A stretch of DNA of 64,000 nucleotides from Roseiarcus sp963709185. Its GTDB lineage: Bacteria > Pseudomonadota > Alphaproteobacteria > Rhizobiales > Beijerinckiaceae. This document shows positions 47,834-56,828 of this stretch, in pieces. The notes beneath the pieces are model-generated. The model saw nothing but the letters and a program-made list of their open reading frames with translations. It ran no database searches and had not been told where the DNA came from. Made by a program: the position numbers and the translations under genes. Positions within the stretch are counted from its first letter, which is position 1, and the number at the start of each line of letters is the position of its first letter. The stretch is taken from contig CAVPVQ010000014.1 in the NCBI GenBank assembly GCA_963709185.1, positions 104,001 through 168,000 on the forward strand, read 5' to 3'.

Positions 47834-48748
47834 ATGCCCAGTGACCGCACAATCGTTCTCCACCTGCTTCGTGGCGCCGTGCCGGAGCGAGCTGACGAAA
47901 TCGGCTCGCTCTGGACGAAATACGCGCCGGCGGTGGAAGTCGCTGGGAGCAAGGTCGGGACGACGATGAACGCAAATCGCCATCGCATCCGCTTCGATAC
48001 GAAGACGATCGACCTATTTTGGCTCCTCGGCTTTAGCGCCTGGCGGTCCATCGAGGTGTATTCGCCAGCCCTGGTGATCACGATGGTATTAGGTCTGACA
48101 ATCGACCAAGCGCTCCACATCGATGAAAAGCTGACGGCGTTCGAACGCGACTACAACGAGCGAATGCAAGCGGCGGCTTCTCTTATCGCGGCCCCCTCAA
48201 CGGGCGGGATTGCCTGGCCGCCCGACATCCCACGGCCTCAAGCCGAGCGCGACGGGTTCTCCGATCCGCAAGATAAGGTGGCGTTCGACCTGACCGCGCT
48301 CGCTCTTGCGTTCGCGCTGCTTCACGAATTCAGCCATGTGAAGCTTCTCGCCGAGAAAGCCCAACCGGATACGCTTCCCGAGGAAGAACTCGCCTGCGAC
48401 GTCTGGGCCCGCGATTTCATGATCGCGAAACTGGCTGCGTACGCGCGAGCCCATGGCCACAGCTATGAAGAGGTCGGCCAAAAACGAGCGATGGCCCTGG
48501 CGCTGGCAGTCACCATCATCCATGCCATCACGCCGACAGCGGCGCAGTGGGGAAACTCGGAGTACCCGCCTTTGTCAGATCGGATCCAAGCGATCGTCGC
48601 TGGCTTCAACCTGCCGCCGGACTCGTGGTTCTGGTTCTTCGCGGCGTGCCTTCTCGTCGGCATCATGCGTCAGCAGCATCTCCCCCTCGACATCAGAGGC
48701 CGAACACCACAAGCCATCGCCGAGGCGCTGATCGCCCGGGTGCGATAG
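47834..48748 (+). CDS. Peptidase U49 (Lit)-like metalloprotease
   Basis: The 304-residue protein has a zinc-protease motif HEFSH at about residues 164-168, followed 20 residues later by PEEELACDVWARDFM, which supplies the likely third ligand. This arrangement matches peptidase U49, whose E. coli member Lit cleaves EF-Tu to abort T4 infection. The C-terminal third has a hydrophobic helix around DSWFWFFAACLLVGIM. ATG 47834 is preceded by AAGGA; an upstream ATG at 47825 is less well placed. It overlaps no neighbour and is followed 11 bases later by a DUF3800 gene, so the two form an operon in a defence setting. Confidence 0.75.
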   Translation: MPSDRTIVLHLLRGAVPERADEIGSLWTKYAPAVEVAGSKVGTTMNANRHRIRFDTKTIDLFWLLGFSAWRSIEVYSPALVITMVLGLTIDQALHIDEKLTAFERDYNERMQAAASLIAAPSTGGIAWPPDIPRPQAERDGFSDPQDKVAFDLTALALAFALLHEFSHVKLLAEKAQPDTLPEEELACDVWARDFMIAKLAAYARAHGHSYEEVGQKRAMALALAVTIIHAITPTAAQWGNSEYPPLSDRIQAIVAGFNLPPDSWFWFFAACLLVGIMRQQHLPLDIRGRTPQAIAEALIARVR

Positions 48749-48759
48749 GGGCGCTCGCC

Positions 48760-49821
48760 ATGGAGTGCTTTCGGATCGATGAGAGCGGATACACGGGGTT
48801 CGACCTTCTGAACGCCGAACAGCGTTTCCAAGGGGCCTCAGCTATTGCCATCGACGATCAAGACGCCGCACGGCTGATTAGCGAACATTTCCCGAAGTTG
48901 CAGGCGCCGGAACTCAAGTACCGTGCGCTGTCGCGTCGTCCAGCCAACCACCCGCGTCTGCTTGCTCTCCAGCGCGATCTTCTTACCCACTACAAGTGCG
49001 TCACCTACGTATGCGACAAGCGCTATCTGTTGGTACTGATGTTCGTGGACTATGCCGTCGAGCCGTTTTACTACGAGCGCGGCATGAACTTCTACGAAGA
49101 CGGGCAGAACTACGCCATGGCGTCGCTGCTGTCCGTCGCCGGTCCGACCCTACTCGGCCAGTCCGCCTTCGACAGTATGCTCGTGTCCTTCCAGCAGGCG
49201 GTCAAGGAGAAGACACCCGAAGCCCTGAAGGCACTCGTCACGGCCACGCGCGCGACGAAGTGGCGCGCCCTTCCAGAGGCACTCGGGCCGCTGGCCCAGT
49301 TCGCCGCACCCGAGTGTCTGTCCGCAATCGCCAATCCGGGCGTCGACACCGATGCGGCCATTGTGGTGCTGCAATCTCTGATCAGCCGCATGGAGGTGAT
49401 GGCCGACGGTCCGTATCGGGTCGAGCACGATCAATCCAAGAACCTGCTCACCTACCACGATCTTCTGCAACGCTTCATCGATCACGACCAGGAAATCGAG
49501 TTTCGCCAAACCGAGATCGCCACCATCAAATTCCCGCTCAAGCTTGCCGAGGTCTCGCAGGTCAATTCCAAGACGAGCCCCGCCGTGCAATTGGCCGACG
49601 TCATGATTGGAGCCGCGATCGAGGTCGGCAACAATCTCGCTGGGCTACGGTCGGGCGGTCCTGATCCCGAGGCGGTGATGTCTCTGTATTCCGATCATCA
49701 GTTCATTCATATGATTCCTTCGATCGACTTCGAAGACCAACGACGATTCCGCCAAGGAACCCAAGCAGCGGAGGTGATCGACTATTTCGCGGCTAACTTC
49801 TTTGCGCCTCGCAGGCGCTGA
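48760..49821 (+). CDS. DUF3800 domain protein (RNase H-like fold)
   Basis: The 353-residue protein starts MECFRIDESGYTGFDLL, with the Asp-Glu-Ser-Gly opening of DUF3800. It continues with ELKYRALSR, a middle helical region, HDQSKNL and, near the C-terminus, SKTSPAVQLADVMIGA, the conserved terminal Asp motif. The pattern implies an RNase H-like nuclease fold with acidic catalytic residues. DUF3800 proteins occur often in defence islands. It is the second gene after the Lit-like peptidase, with an 11-base gap, so a joint function is likely. Confidence 0.75.
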   Translation: MECFRIDESGYTGFDLLNAEQRFQGASAIAIDDQDAARLISEHFPKLQAPELKYRALSRRPANHPRLLALQRDLLTHYKCVTYVCDKRYLLVLMFVDYAVEPFYYERGMNFYEDGQNYAMASLLSVAGPTLLGQSAFDSMLVSFQQAVKEKTPEALKALVTATRATKWRALPEALGPLAQFAAPECLSAIANPGVDTDAAIVVLQSLISRMEVMADGPYRVEHDQSKNLLTYHDLLQRFIDHDQEIEFRQTEIATIKFPLKLAEVSQVNSKTSPAVQLADVMIGAAIEVGNNLAGLRSGGPDPEAVMSLYSDHQFIHMIPSIDFEDQRRFRQGTQAAEVIDYFAANFFAPRRR

Positions 49822-49897
49822 ACGCGATCATCTAACCGACCTAGCGAAAACTGTCACCCTGGCCGGGACCAGGATGATCCCGACCCTTCGCCAATCT

Positions 49898-50959
49898 CTA
49901 TCGTACAAGTTGGGTAGGGATGAACAATTCGTCCGCAATAGGAGTCCGTGCCTCGAAATCAATCGGCCCGCAACCGACTTGGCCATCTGGCAGGCGCTTC
50001 ACGGTCATAGCGAACTTTTTCAAGGTGATGCTGTTGTGGCAAAGCCAGCGCAGCACGTGATCACCACCATCCTTTATCTGAGCATTCTCCTTGCCGAGCG
50101 TATCAATGCTGGTGAGGGTCTGCGCGATCGTTCCGGCGGCTATGTCGGTGATGCTGAGAAGGTCGAGATATTCAAAAGCCCTTGGTGTAAACGGCCGAGC
50201 GCCACCCAGAAAGTTGAACGTCTTGTTGGTGTAGAGCGGCAACACTCGGTTGAGGATGCCAAGAAGTTTGCCGTGCTGCTCTGCGCTTTCTCCGATCGCG
50301 TCATGATCCGTCATCCAAAATATCTTCTGTCCAGACTGCCCCAGCAAAGCAACGAGGAAGGCGATGCAGTGCAATATCCGAAAGAGTTTCTCGCCAACTC
50401 GCGGCGCGACAGACCCATAACCAGTTTCCTCTAAAGCATCGGTCATACGTCGCGTGGTCTCGGCATCGCCGGGACCGAATAGAGAGGGGATCGTTTTGTC
50501 GACAACCAGGGTGAATAAAAGCCCTGAGATATATCCATCGCATAACCGCAAATAGGCCGGCAGCATCCGCCGCAGTGGGCCCCAGCGAAAGTCTTTGAAC
50601 GCAATCTCCTTACCACCGATACCAGACTTGGCCCGAAGCGTAGCCATCTGCTGCTTGAAAGGATCTAAGGAACCGAAGGCGCAAACCAGAAAGGAGTAGG
50701 TAAAGAAACGGCTGGTCAAATCCTCGCCGCCATAGTCGCTAAAGATACCCACCGTCCGATTGGACAACGCACTCAGATTGGGCAGCAGGAGTTTCCCTTC
50801 TGCATCGCGTGCCTTGAATCCTTGTTCCAGAAAATGCGCGAGGCCGGGCAACTCTGCCCGATTCTCATCACGGAGGACGTTCAAATCGGGCGCGTGTAAT
50901 GTAACGACGCGGGCACGTTCAATTAGCCTGGGATCGAAAGTGAACCGCTTCCGGTACAT
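49898..50959 (-). CDS. Uncharacterised protein, possibly DUF3800-like RNase H fold
   Basis: I do not recognise this 353-residue protein with certainty. It contains NRTVGIFSDYGGEDLTSRFF (a strand ending in Asp, then Gly-Gly-Glu), LLFTLVVDKTIPSLFG, and KIFWMTDHDAIG after a helical stretch. That order of strand-linked acidic residues resembles RNase H-like proteins such as DUF3800. It has no membrane helix. It converges on the DUF3800 gene with a 76-base gap, and the lengths are equal by coincidence or common origin. ATG 50959 has AAGGAG upstream. The 50960-51235 interval shows no supportable gene. Confidence 0.55.
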   Translation of the reverse strand: MYRKRFTFDPRLIERARVVTLHAPDLNVLRDENRAELPGLAHFLEQGFKARDAEGKLLLPNLSALSNRTVGIFSDYGGEDLTSRFFTYSFLVCAFGSLDPFKQQMATLRAKSGIGGKEIAFKDFRWGPLRRMLPAYLRLCDGYISGLLFTLVVDKTIPSLFGPGDAETTRRMTDALEETGYGSVAPRVGEKLFRILHCIAFLVALLGQSGQKIFWMTDHDAIGESAEQHGKLLGILNRVLPLYTNKTFNFLGGARPFTPRAFEYLDLLSITDIAAGTIAQTLTSIDTLGKENAQIKDGGDHVLRWLCHNSITLKKFAMTVKRLPDGQVGCGPIDFEARTPIADELFIPTQLVR

Positions 50960-51235
50960 GCTGTTCTAGCTCCTTCAGCAGCCAGAGAATCCACGGTGAT
51001 CGCGACGAGCTGAGACATAAGCGCGGATCATGACCGATGGCCCGAGTGCGAACGTGAAATACGTTGCCTGGGCTTCTGGTCGATCTACCGCAGGAAGTGC
51101 TGATTGTGTGTGCTGTTGGCGCGCATCTGCAAATTTCACCGCCGGCGAAGCCGAAAACAGCTCGCTAATGTACGGCCAATGCCCGGCCACCGCCAGTCGG
51201 TCGCGATCGGCCTTGACTCTCTGCCCCTCAATGAA

Positions 51236-51250
51236 GAACAAATAAGGAAC
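51236..51250 (+). promoter_or_regulatory. LexA box GAAC-N7-GAAC
   Basis: The sequence GAACAAATAAGGAAC is a perfect match to the alphaproteobacterial SOS box. It lies 38 bases before the imuA start, as expected for LexA repression of the mutasome operon. Confidence 0.88.
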
Positions 51251-51287
51251 ATGCTCCCAATCGTGCCCCTGGAGGACACCTTACGCT

Positions 51288-52040
51288 GTGCGGCCCCCGT
51301 CCGCTCTCGAAGCACTGCGCGTTCAAGTCCGGCAAATCGAAGGCCGGCACCGGCGCGCCACGACGGTGCTTCCTTTTGGAATCGCCGCTGTGGACTCGCG
51401 GCTTCCCGGCGGCGGCCTTCCCTGCGGCTCCCTGCATGAGGTTGCGGGGGGCGGAAACGGCGCCATCGACGGCGCCGCCGCCGCGCTCTTCACCGCCGGC
51501 ATCGCCGCGCGCACCCGCGGCAAGGTGCTCTGGTGCTTCACCCGGCCGGACCTTTTTGCACCGGCGCTCTCCCAAGCCGGCCTGAAGTCCGACCGCGTCA
51601 TCTATCTCGAGGGCGGTGACGAGAAGACCGTTCTCGCCTGCTTTGAAGAGGGTCTGCGCCACGGTGGTCTTGGCGCTGTGGTGGCGGAAGTCACGCGGTT
51701 GTCGATGACAGCCTCGCGGCGGCTTCAGCTTGCCGCCGAAGGCTCGGGCACCATCGGCATCGCGCTGCGCCGTTGGCGCCGGCAGACCGAAGCGTCCGAT
51801 TTCGGCCAGCCCACCGCCGCCACGACGCGCTGGCGCGTATCGGTGCTGCCCTCCACCCCGCTCCCGGTGCCGGGAGTCGGTCGGCCCCGCTGGCTGGTTG
51901 AGCTGATCCGTTGCCGCGCCGGCGAGAGCGCAGATTTCGAACTGGAGGCGTGCGATGACAAGGGTCATCTCCGTCTTCCTGCCGACCTTGTCCACGGACC
52001 GGGTCAGGCGGAAGGCGACCGACGCAGCGCCTCCGCCTGA
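51288..52040 (+). CDS. imuA: ImuA, RecA-like mutasome accessory protein
   Basis: The 250-residue protein belongs to the ImuA/SulA-like family: LPFGIAAVDSRLPGGGLPCGSLHEVAG at the N-terminus, GKVLWCFTRPDLFAPAL, and a C-terminal SRRLQLAAEGSGTIGIALR. ImuA resembles RecA and connects ImuB and DnaE2 to damaged DNA. The start appears to be GTG 51288 with GGAGGA 11 bases upstream. It overlaps imuB by 86 bases. Expression is expected to be SOS-controlled through the LexA box at 51236. Confidence 0.9.
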   Translation: MRPPSALEALRVQVRQIEGRHRRATTVLPFGIAAVDSRLPGGGLPCGSLHEVAGGGNGAIDGAAAALFTAGIAARTRGKVLWCFTRPDLFAPALSQAGLKSDRVIYLEGGDEKTVLACFEEGLRHGGLGAVVAEVTRLSMTASRRLQLAAEGSGTIGIALRRWRRQTEASDFGQPTAATTRWRVSVLPSTPLPVPGVGRPRWLVELIRCRAGESADFELEACDDKGHLRLPADLVHGPGQAEGDRRSASA

Positions 52041-53478
52041 GACGCCGCTCATATTGGTCGGCCGGGACGGAAGGCGGCGGGTGGTGTTGGCAGCGGATGC
52101 CGCGGCCCAGGCTGCCGGCCTGCGCGTCGGCATGCCCGCGACCAAGGCCCAAGCGCTCGTGCAGGGCGTTGCGATCCAGGACGCCGATCCGGCCGCTGAC
52201 GCCGAAGCGCTGGAGCGGCTCGCCATTTGGATGCTGCAGCGCTTCGCGCCGATCGTCGCTGCCGATCCACCGGACGGAATCGTCATCGACTCCACCGGCG
52301 CCGATCACCTCCATGGCGGCGAAGCCGCGATGCTTGCGACCCTCGTCGAGAAGCTTGCCGGCGTCGGCCTTCGTGCCCGCGCTGCCATCGCCGATACGTG
52401 GGGCGCGGCCCACGCCCTTGCGCGTTTCGAAACCCGGCACGGCTACGTTTCCGAGCCTGGCAACGCCGCGGCCGACGTTAGTCCTTTGCCGATCGCGGCG
52501 CTGCGCCTGGCGCCGGCGCTGGTCGATAGTCTACGCGTCCTCGGCTTCGATCGCGTGGGAGAGCTGCTGGCGCAGCCGCGCGCGCCGTTGGCGCTGCGCT
52601 TTGGCCCAGAGCTCGGCCGGCGTCTTGACCAAGCCATCGGCCGGATCGTCGAGCCGATCGAGCCCATCCGCCCCGAGGAGCTGATCGAGGTCCGTCGTGC
52701 TTTCGCCGAGCCGATCGGCGCTGCGGAAACCATCGCCCGCTACATCGGCAAGCTCGCCGCCCAGCTCTGCGAAGCGCTCGAGCTGAAGTCGTTGGGCGCG
52801 CGCCGCCTCGATCTCATCTGCCATCGCGTCGACAACCGCGCGCAGGCGCTGCGTGTCGGCACCGCCTTGCCGCTCCGCGACGCCAAGCGCATGACGCGGT
52901 TGCTCTCGGATAAAATCGAGACCATCGATCCCGGCTTCGGGATTGAGGTCATGACGCTGGCCGCGACAGTCGCGGAGCCGATGGTGCCCAAACAAGTGGT
53001 GACCGGCCTGGTCGAAGAGCCTGAGCCGGATGTCTCCGGACTCATTGATCTCCTGGCCAACCGCGTCGGCGAGCAGAATCTTTATCGTGCCGCGCCTGTC
53101 GCCAGCGATGTTCCAGAGCGCTCAGTCCAGCACATTCCGGCGCTGGCGCCGGAGACCGGAGCCGAATGGCCGGGCCACTGGCCACGGCCGTCGCGGCTGT
53201 TATCGCACCCCGAGCCAATTGATATCGTCGCGCTCTTGCCGGACCATCCGCCAGTGTCATTCACGTGGCGCGGCATACGCCGGCGCGTGAAGCGCGCGGA
53301 CGGTCCCGAGCGCGTGTTCGGCGAATGGTGGAAGCGCGATCCCGAGTTGGTCGCGGTGCGCGACTACTTCCGCATCGAAGACGACGCCGGCGAGCGCTAC
53401 TGGGTGTTCCGCGCTGGCGATGGCGAGGATCCGCTGACCGGATCCCAACGCTGGTTCCTGCATGGAATCTTCGGATGA
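51955..53478 (+). CDS. imuB: ImuB, catalytically inactive Y-family polymerase homologue
   Basis: The 507-residue protein begins MTRVISVFLPTLSTDRVRR, the ImuB form of the Y-family N-terminus in which the catalytic acidic residues are not conserved. It continues with VAADPPDGIVIDSTGADHLHGGE, LARFETRHG, a helix-hairpin region (LRVLGFDRVGELLAQPRAPL) and a little-finger part. ImuB bridges the beta clamp and DnaE2 in mutagenic translesion synthesis. The C-terminal region contains the SFTWRG...RVFGEWW...YWVFR block usual for this family. Its stop overlaps the dnaE2 start. Confidence 0.92.
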   Translation: MTRVISVFLPTLSTDRVRRKATDAAPPPETPLILVGRDGRRRVVLAADAAAQAAGLRVGMPATKAQALVQGVAIQDADPAADAEALERLAIWMLQRFAPIVAADPPDGIVIDSTGADHLHGGEAAMLATLVEKLAGVGLRARAAIADTWGAAHALARFETRHGYVSEPGNAAADVSPLPIAALRLAPALVDSLRVLGFDRVGELLAQPRAPLALRFGPELGRRLDQAIGRIVEPIEPIRPEELIEVRRAFAEPIGAAETIARYIGKLAAQLCEALELKSLGARRLDLICHRVDNRAQALRVGTALPLRDAKRMTRLLSDKIETIDPGFGIEVMTLAATVAEPMVPKQVVTGLVEEPEPDVSGLIDLLANRVGEQNLYRAAPVASDVPERSVQHIPALAPETGAEWPGHWPRPSRLLSHPEPIDIVALLPDHPPVSFTWRGIRRRVKRADGPERVFGEWWKRDPELVAVRDYFRIEDDAGERYWVFRAGDGEDPLTGSQRWFLHGIFG

Positions 53479-56400
53479 GCGGGCAGCGTTACGCCGAGCT
53501 CCAGGTTACCTCGCATTTCAGTTTCCTGCGGGGGGCGTCATCCTGCGAGGAGCTCTTCGCTCGCGCCTCAGCAACGGGGATCGAGGCGCTCGCCATCGTC
53601 GATCGTAACTCGCTCGCCGGCATTGTCCGCGCCCATGAAGCGGCCAAGACCACAGGCGTGCGCCTCATGGTCGGCTGCCGGCTCGATCTGACCGACGGCT
53701 ATTCCTTGCTCGTTTATCCGACCGATCGGTCGGCCTATTCCCGTCTGTGCCGGCTGCTGTCGCTCGGCAAGAAGCGCGCCGGCAAAGCCAAGTGCGAGCT
53801 TGGCTGGTCCGACCTCATCGCCTATGGCGATGGTCTGATCGCGGTCCTCGTGCCGGACATCGCCGACGAGGACTGTGCCCTTCGCCTGCGCCGGCTGCGC
53901 GAGGCGTTCGGCGACCGCGGCTATCTGGCCTTGTCGCTGCGCCGGCGGCCGAACGATCAGGTTCGCCTGCATGAGCTGTCCAATCTTGCGACCCGGATGA
54001 ATGTGGCGACGATCGTCACCAACGACGTGCTCTTTCACGAGCCCGGCCGGCGCATCCTGCAGGATGTCGTCACCTGCATTCGGCACGGCGTGACGATCGA
54101 CGAGCTGGGCGAGCGCCGCGAACGCCATGCCGATCGCTATCTGAAGTCACCTGAGGAGATGCACCGCCTGTTCGGACGTTATCCCGAGGCGCTCGCACGC
54201 ACCCTCGAGATCGTCGAGCGCTGCAAATTCAGTCTCGACGAATTGGCCTATCAATATCCCGAAGAGCGGGCGGACCCTTCGCTGACGCCCCAGCAGACGC
54301 TCGAGAAGCTGACGTGGGAAGGCGCGGCCAAGCGGTATCCGGAAGGACTTCCGGATAACGTACGAACCACACTCGAGCACGAGCTCCGGCTGATCGAGAG
54401 ACTGCACTACGCCCCCTACTTCCTGACGGTGAACTCGATCGTTCGCTTCGCGCGATCCAAGGACATCCTCTGCCAGGGCCGCGGCTCAGCCGCGAACAGC
54501 GCGGTTTGCTACGTCCTGGGCATTACCTCGATCGACCCTGACCGCAACGATCTGCTGTTCGAGCGCTTCGTGTCCGAGGAGCGGCGCGAGCCGCCGGACA
54601 TCGACGTCGATTTCGAGCATGAGCGCCGCGAAATCGTCATGCAGTGGATTTTCGAAACCTATGGCCGCGATCACGCCGCCCTGTGCGCGACCGTAATCCG
54701 ATACAGAACCAAAGGCGCATTGCGCGACGTAGGCAAGGCCCTCGGCCTTACGGAGGACCTTATCAAGATGCTGTCCTCGCAGGTCTGGGGTTGGTCGGAG
54801 GAAGGCGTCGAGGACAAGCACGTCGAGGCTCTGAACCTCAACCTCTCCGACCGGCGCCTGCGCCTGACGCTCGATCTCGCCCGCCAGCTCATGGGCGCGC
54901 CCCGCCACCTCAGCCAGCACCCAGGCGGCTTCGTCCTGACCCACGATCGGCTCGACGACCTCGTGCCGATCGAGCCGGCTGCGATGGTCGATCGCCAGGT
55001 GATCGAGTGGGACAAGGACGACATCGACGCGCTGCGCTTCATGAAGGTCGATGTGCTCGCGCTCGGCATGCTGACCTGCATGAAGAAGGCGTTCGACTTC
55101 CTCGCCGAGCACAAGGGCGTCAATCTCGACCTGGCAACCATCCCGGCGGAAGACCCGCGCACCTACGCGATGATCCGCAAGGCCGACACGCTCGGGACGT
55201 TCCAGATCGAATCCCGCGCGCAGATGTCGATGCTCCCGCGCATCAAACCGAGGACCTTCTATGACCTGGTGGTCGAGGTCGCGATCGTCCGGCCGGGCCC
55301 GATCCAAGGCGATATGGTGCATCCGTACTTGCGCCGGCGCGAAGGGTTGGAGCCCGTCGTCTATCCGAAGCCCGAGCTGGAACAGGTGCTCGGCAAGACC
55401 CTCGGCGTGCCCCTCTTCCAAGAGCAAGCGATGAGGGTTGCGATCGTGTGCGCCGGCTTCACGCCCGGCGAGGCCGACCAGCTTCGCAAGAGCATGGCCA
55501 CCTTCAAACATACGGGTGGCGTCTCCGCCTTCCGCGACAAGCTCATCTCCGGCATGGTCGCCAATGGCTATGAGCCGGAGTTCGCGGCCCAGACCTTCAA
55601 GCAATTGGAGGGCTTCGGCAGTTACGGATTTCCGGAAAGCCACGCAGCCTCTTTTGCGCTGATCGCCTACGCCTCGTCGTGGGTGAAGTGCTGGCACCCC
55701 GACGTGTTTTGCGCGGCGCTGCTGAATTCACAGCCGATGGGCTTTTACGCGCCGGCACAGATCGTGCGCGACGCCCAGACGCACGGCGTGGAGGTTCGCC
55801 CGGTCTGCGTCAACTCCTCCCGCTGGGACTGCACCCTTGAGCCGGCCCGCGACGACGGGCGGTTCGCGGTGCGACTCGGCATGCGCATGGTGAAGGGTCT
55901 CGCCAACGCCCAGGTGGCGACCATAGTCGCCGCCCGGGCGGACCGGCCTTTCCTGTCGATCGACGACCTCTGGCGCCGTGCGGGCGTGCCCTCCGCCTCA
56001 CTCGTCCAGCTCGCCGAGGCCGACGCTTTCCGCCCGGCGATGGGTCTCGCCCGGCGCGAAGCGCTCTGGGCGATCAAGGCGCTCAGGGACGAGCCGCTTC
56101 CGCTGTTCGCGGCCGCGGCGGCGGGCGAGGAGGAGCCCGTCCCGGAGGTTGACGAACCTGCTGTTATGCTCCGGCCGATGACCGCGGGCAGTGAGGTGGT
56201 GGAGGATTATCGCCATGTCGGGCTCACGTTGCGCCGGCATCCCGTCGGCTTCCTCCGCGCCGACTTGGCGGAACGCCGCATCGTCACCTGCACCGAGGCC
56301 ATGGAAGCCCGCGACGGGCGCTGGCTGGAGGCGGCCGGCGTCGTTCTCGTCCGTCAACGGCCCGGCAGCGCAAAGGGCGTCATGTTCATCACGCTGGAGG

Positions 56401-56747
56401 ACGAGACCGGAATCGCCAATCTCGTGGTCTGGCCACAAGTGTTCGAGAAGTTCCGCCGGGTGGTGATGGGCGCCAGCATGATCGCCGTGCGCGGACGAAT
56501 CCAACGCGAAGGCGAGGTTGTCCACCTAGTCGCGCACCGGCTCACCGATCTTTCGGCCGAGTTGGCGACCGTCTGTAGCCGCGACGCCGCGTTCCCTTTG
56601 CGGCATGGCCGCGGCGACCAGGTCACGCATGCCGGCGGCGGGCCCGACCCACGCGAGCTGCCGCCCAAGGGGTTACGGACGCGCGACATCTATAATCCAG
56701 ACCTGCACATCGACACGATCAAGGTGAAGAGCCGGAACTTCCACTAG
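53475..56747 (+). CDS. dnaE2: Error-prone DNA polymerase DnaE2 (ImuC)
   Basis: The 1090-residue C-family polymerase has an N-terminal PHP domain starting YAELQVTSHFSFLRGASS. The palm follows with CQGRGSAANSAVCYVLGI and PPDIDVDFEHERR (catalytic Asp residues), the fingers/tau-like region HPGGFVLTHDRL, and a C-terminal OB fold (VMFITLEDETGIANLVVWP). It lacks the extended C-terminal tau-binding region of replicative DnaE. DnaE2 performs damage-induced mutagenic synthesis together with ImuA and ImuB. ATG 53475 overlaps the imuB stop by 4 bases, so translation is coupled. Confidence 0.95.
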   Translation: MSGQRYAELQVTSHFSFLRGASSCEELFARASATGIEALAIVDRNSLAGIVRAHEAAKTTGVRLMVGCRLDLTDGYSLLVYPTDRSAYSRLCRLLSLGKKRAGKAKCELGWSDLIAYGDGLIAVLVPDIADEDCALRLRRLREAFGDRGYLALSLRRRPNDQVRLHELSNLATRMNVATIVTNDVLFHEPGRRILQDVVTCIRHGVTIDELGERRERHADRYLKSPEEMHRLFGRYPEALARTLEIVERCKFSLDELAYQYPEERADPSLTPQQTLEKLTWEGAAKRYPEGLPDNVRTTLEHELRLIERLHYAPYFLTVNSIVRFARSKDILCQGRGSAANSAVCYVLGITSIDPDRNDLLFERFVSEERREPPDIDVDFEHERREIVMQWIFETYGRDHAALCATVIRYRTKGALRDVGKALGLTEDLIKMLSSQVWGWSEEGVEDKHVEALNLNLSDRRLRLTLDLARQLMGAPRHLSQHPGGFVLTHDRLDDLVPIEPAAMVDRQVIEWDKDDIDALRFMKVDVLALGMLTCMKKAFDFLAEHKGVNLDLATIPAEDPRTYAMIRKADTLGTFQIESRAQMSMLPRIKPRTFYDLVVEVAIVRPGPIQGDMVHPYLRRREGLEPVVYPKPELEQVLGKTLGVPLFQEQAMRVAIVCAGFTPGEADQLRKSMATFKHTGGVSAFRDKLISGMVANGYEPEFAAQTFKQLEGFGSYGFPESHAASFALIAYASSWVKCWHPDVFCAALLNSQPMGFYAPAQIVRDAQTHGVEVRPVCVNSSRWDCTLEPARDDGRFAVRLGMRMVKGLANAQVATIVAARADRPFLSIDDLWRRAGVPSASLVQLAEADAFRPAMGLARREALWAIKALRDEPLPLFAAAAAGEEEPVPEVDEPAVMLRPMTAGSEVVEDYRHVGLTLRRHPVGFLRADLAERRIVTCTEAMEARDGRWLEAAGVVLVRQRPGSAKGVMFITLEDETGIANLVVWPQVFEKFRRVVMGASMIAVRGRIQREGEVVHLVAHRLTDLSAELATVCSRDAAFPLRHGRGDQVTHAGGGPDPRELPPKGLRTRDIYNPDLHIDTIKVKSRNFH

Positions 56748-56828
56748 CGCGGGCGGGCTCGGCGACTAGCGAACGAGGACATTTGTCCGTCCAACAGAGC
56801 TGTGTAATGTCACCGACGGCTACGTCAG

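Noticed and set aside
49858..49873. CCTGG-N6-CCAGG hairpin between the convergent genes
   Set aside because: The stem is short with no T tract, so terminator function is not supported.
50975..51241. 88-codon minus-strand reading frame upstream of imuA
   Set aside because: It would start with TTG inside the LexA box, has no ribosome site and shows no family features.
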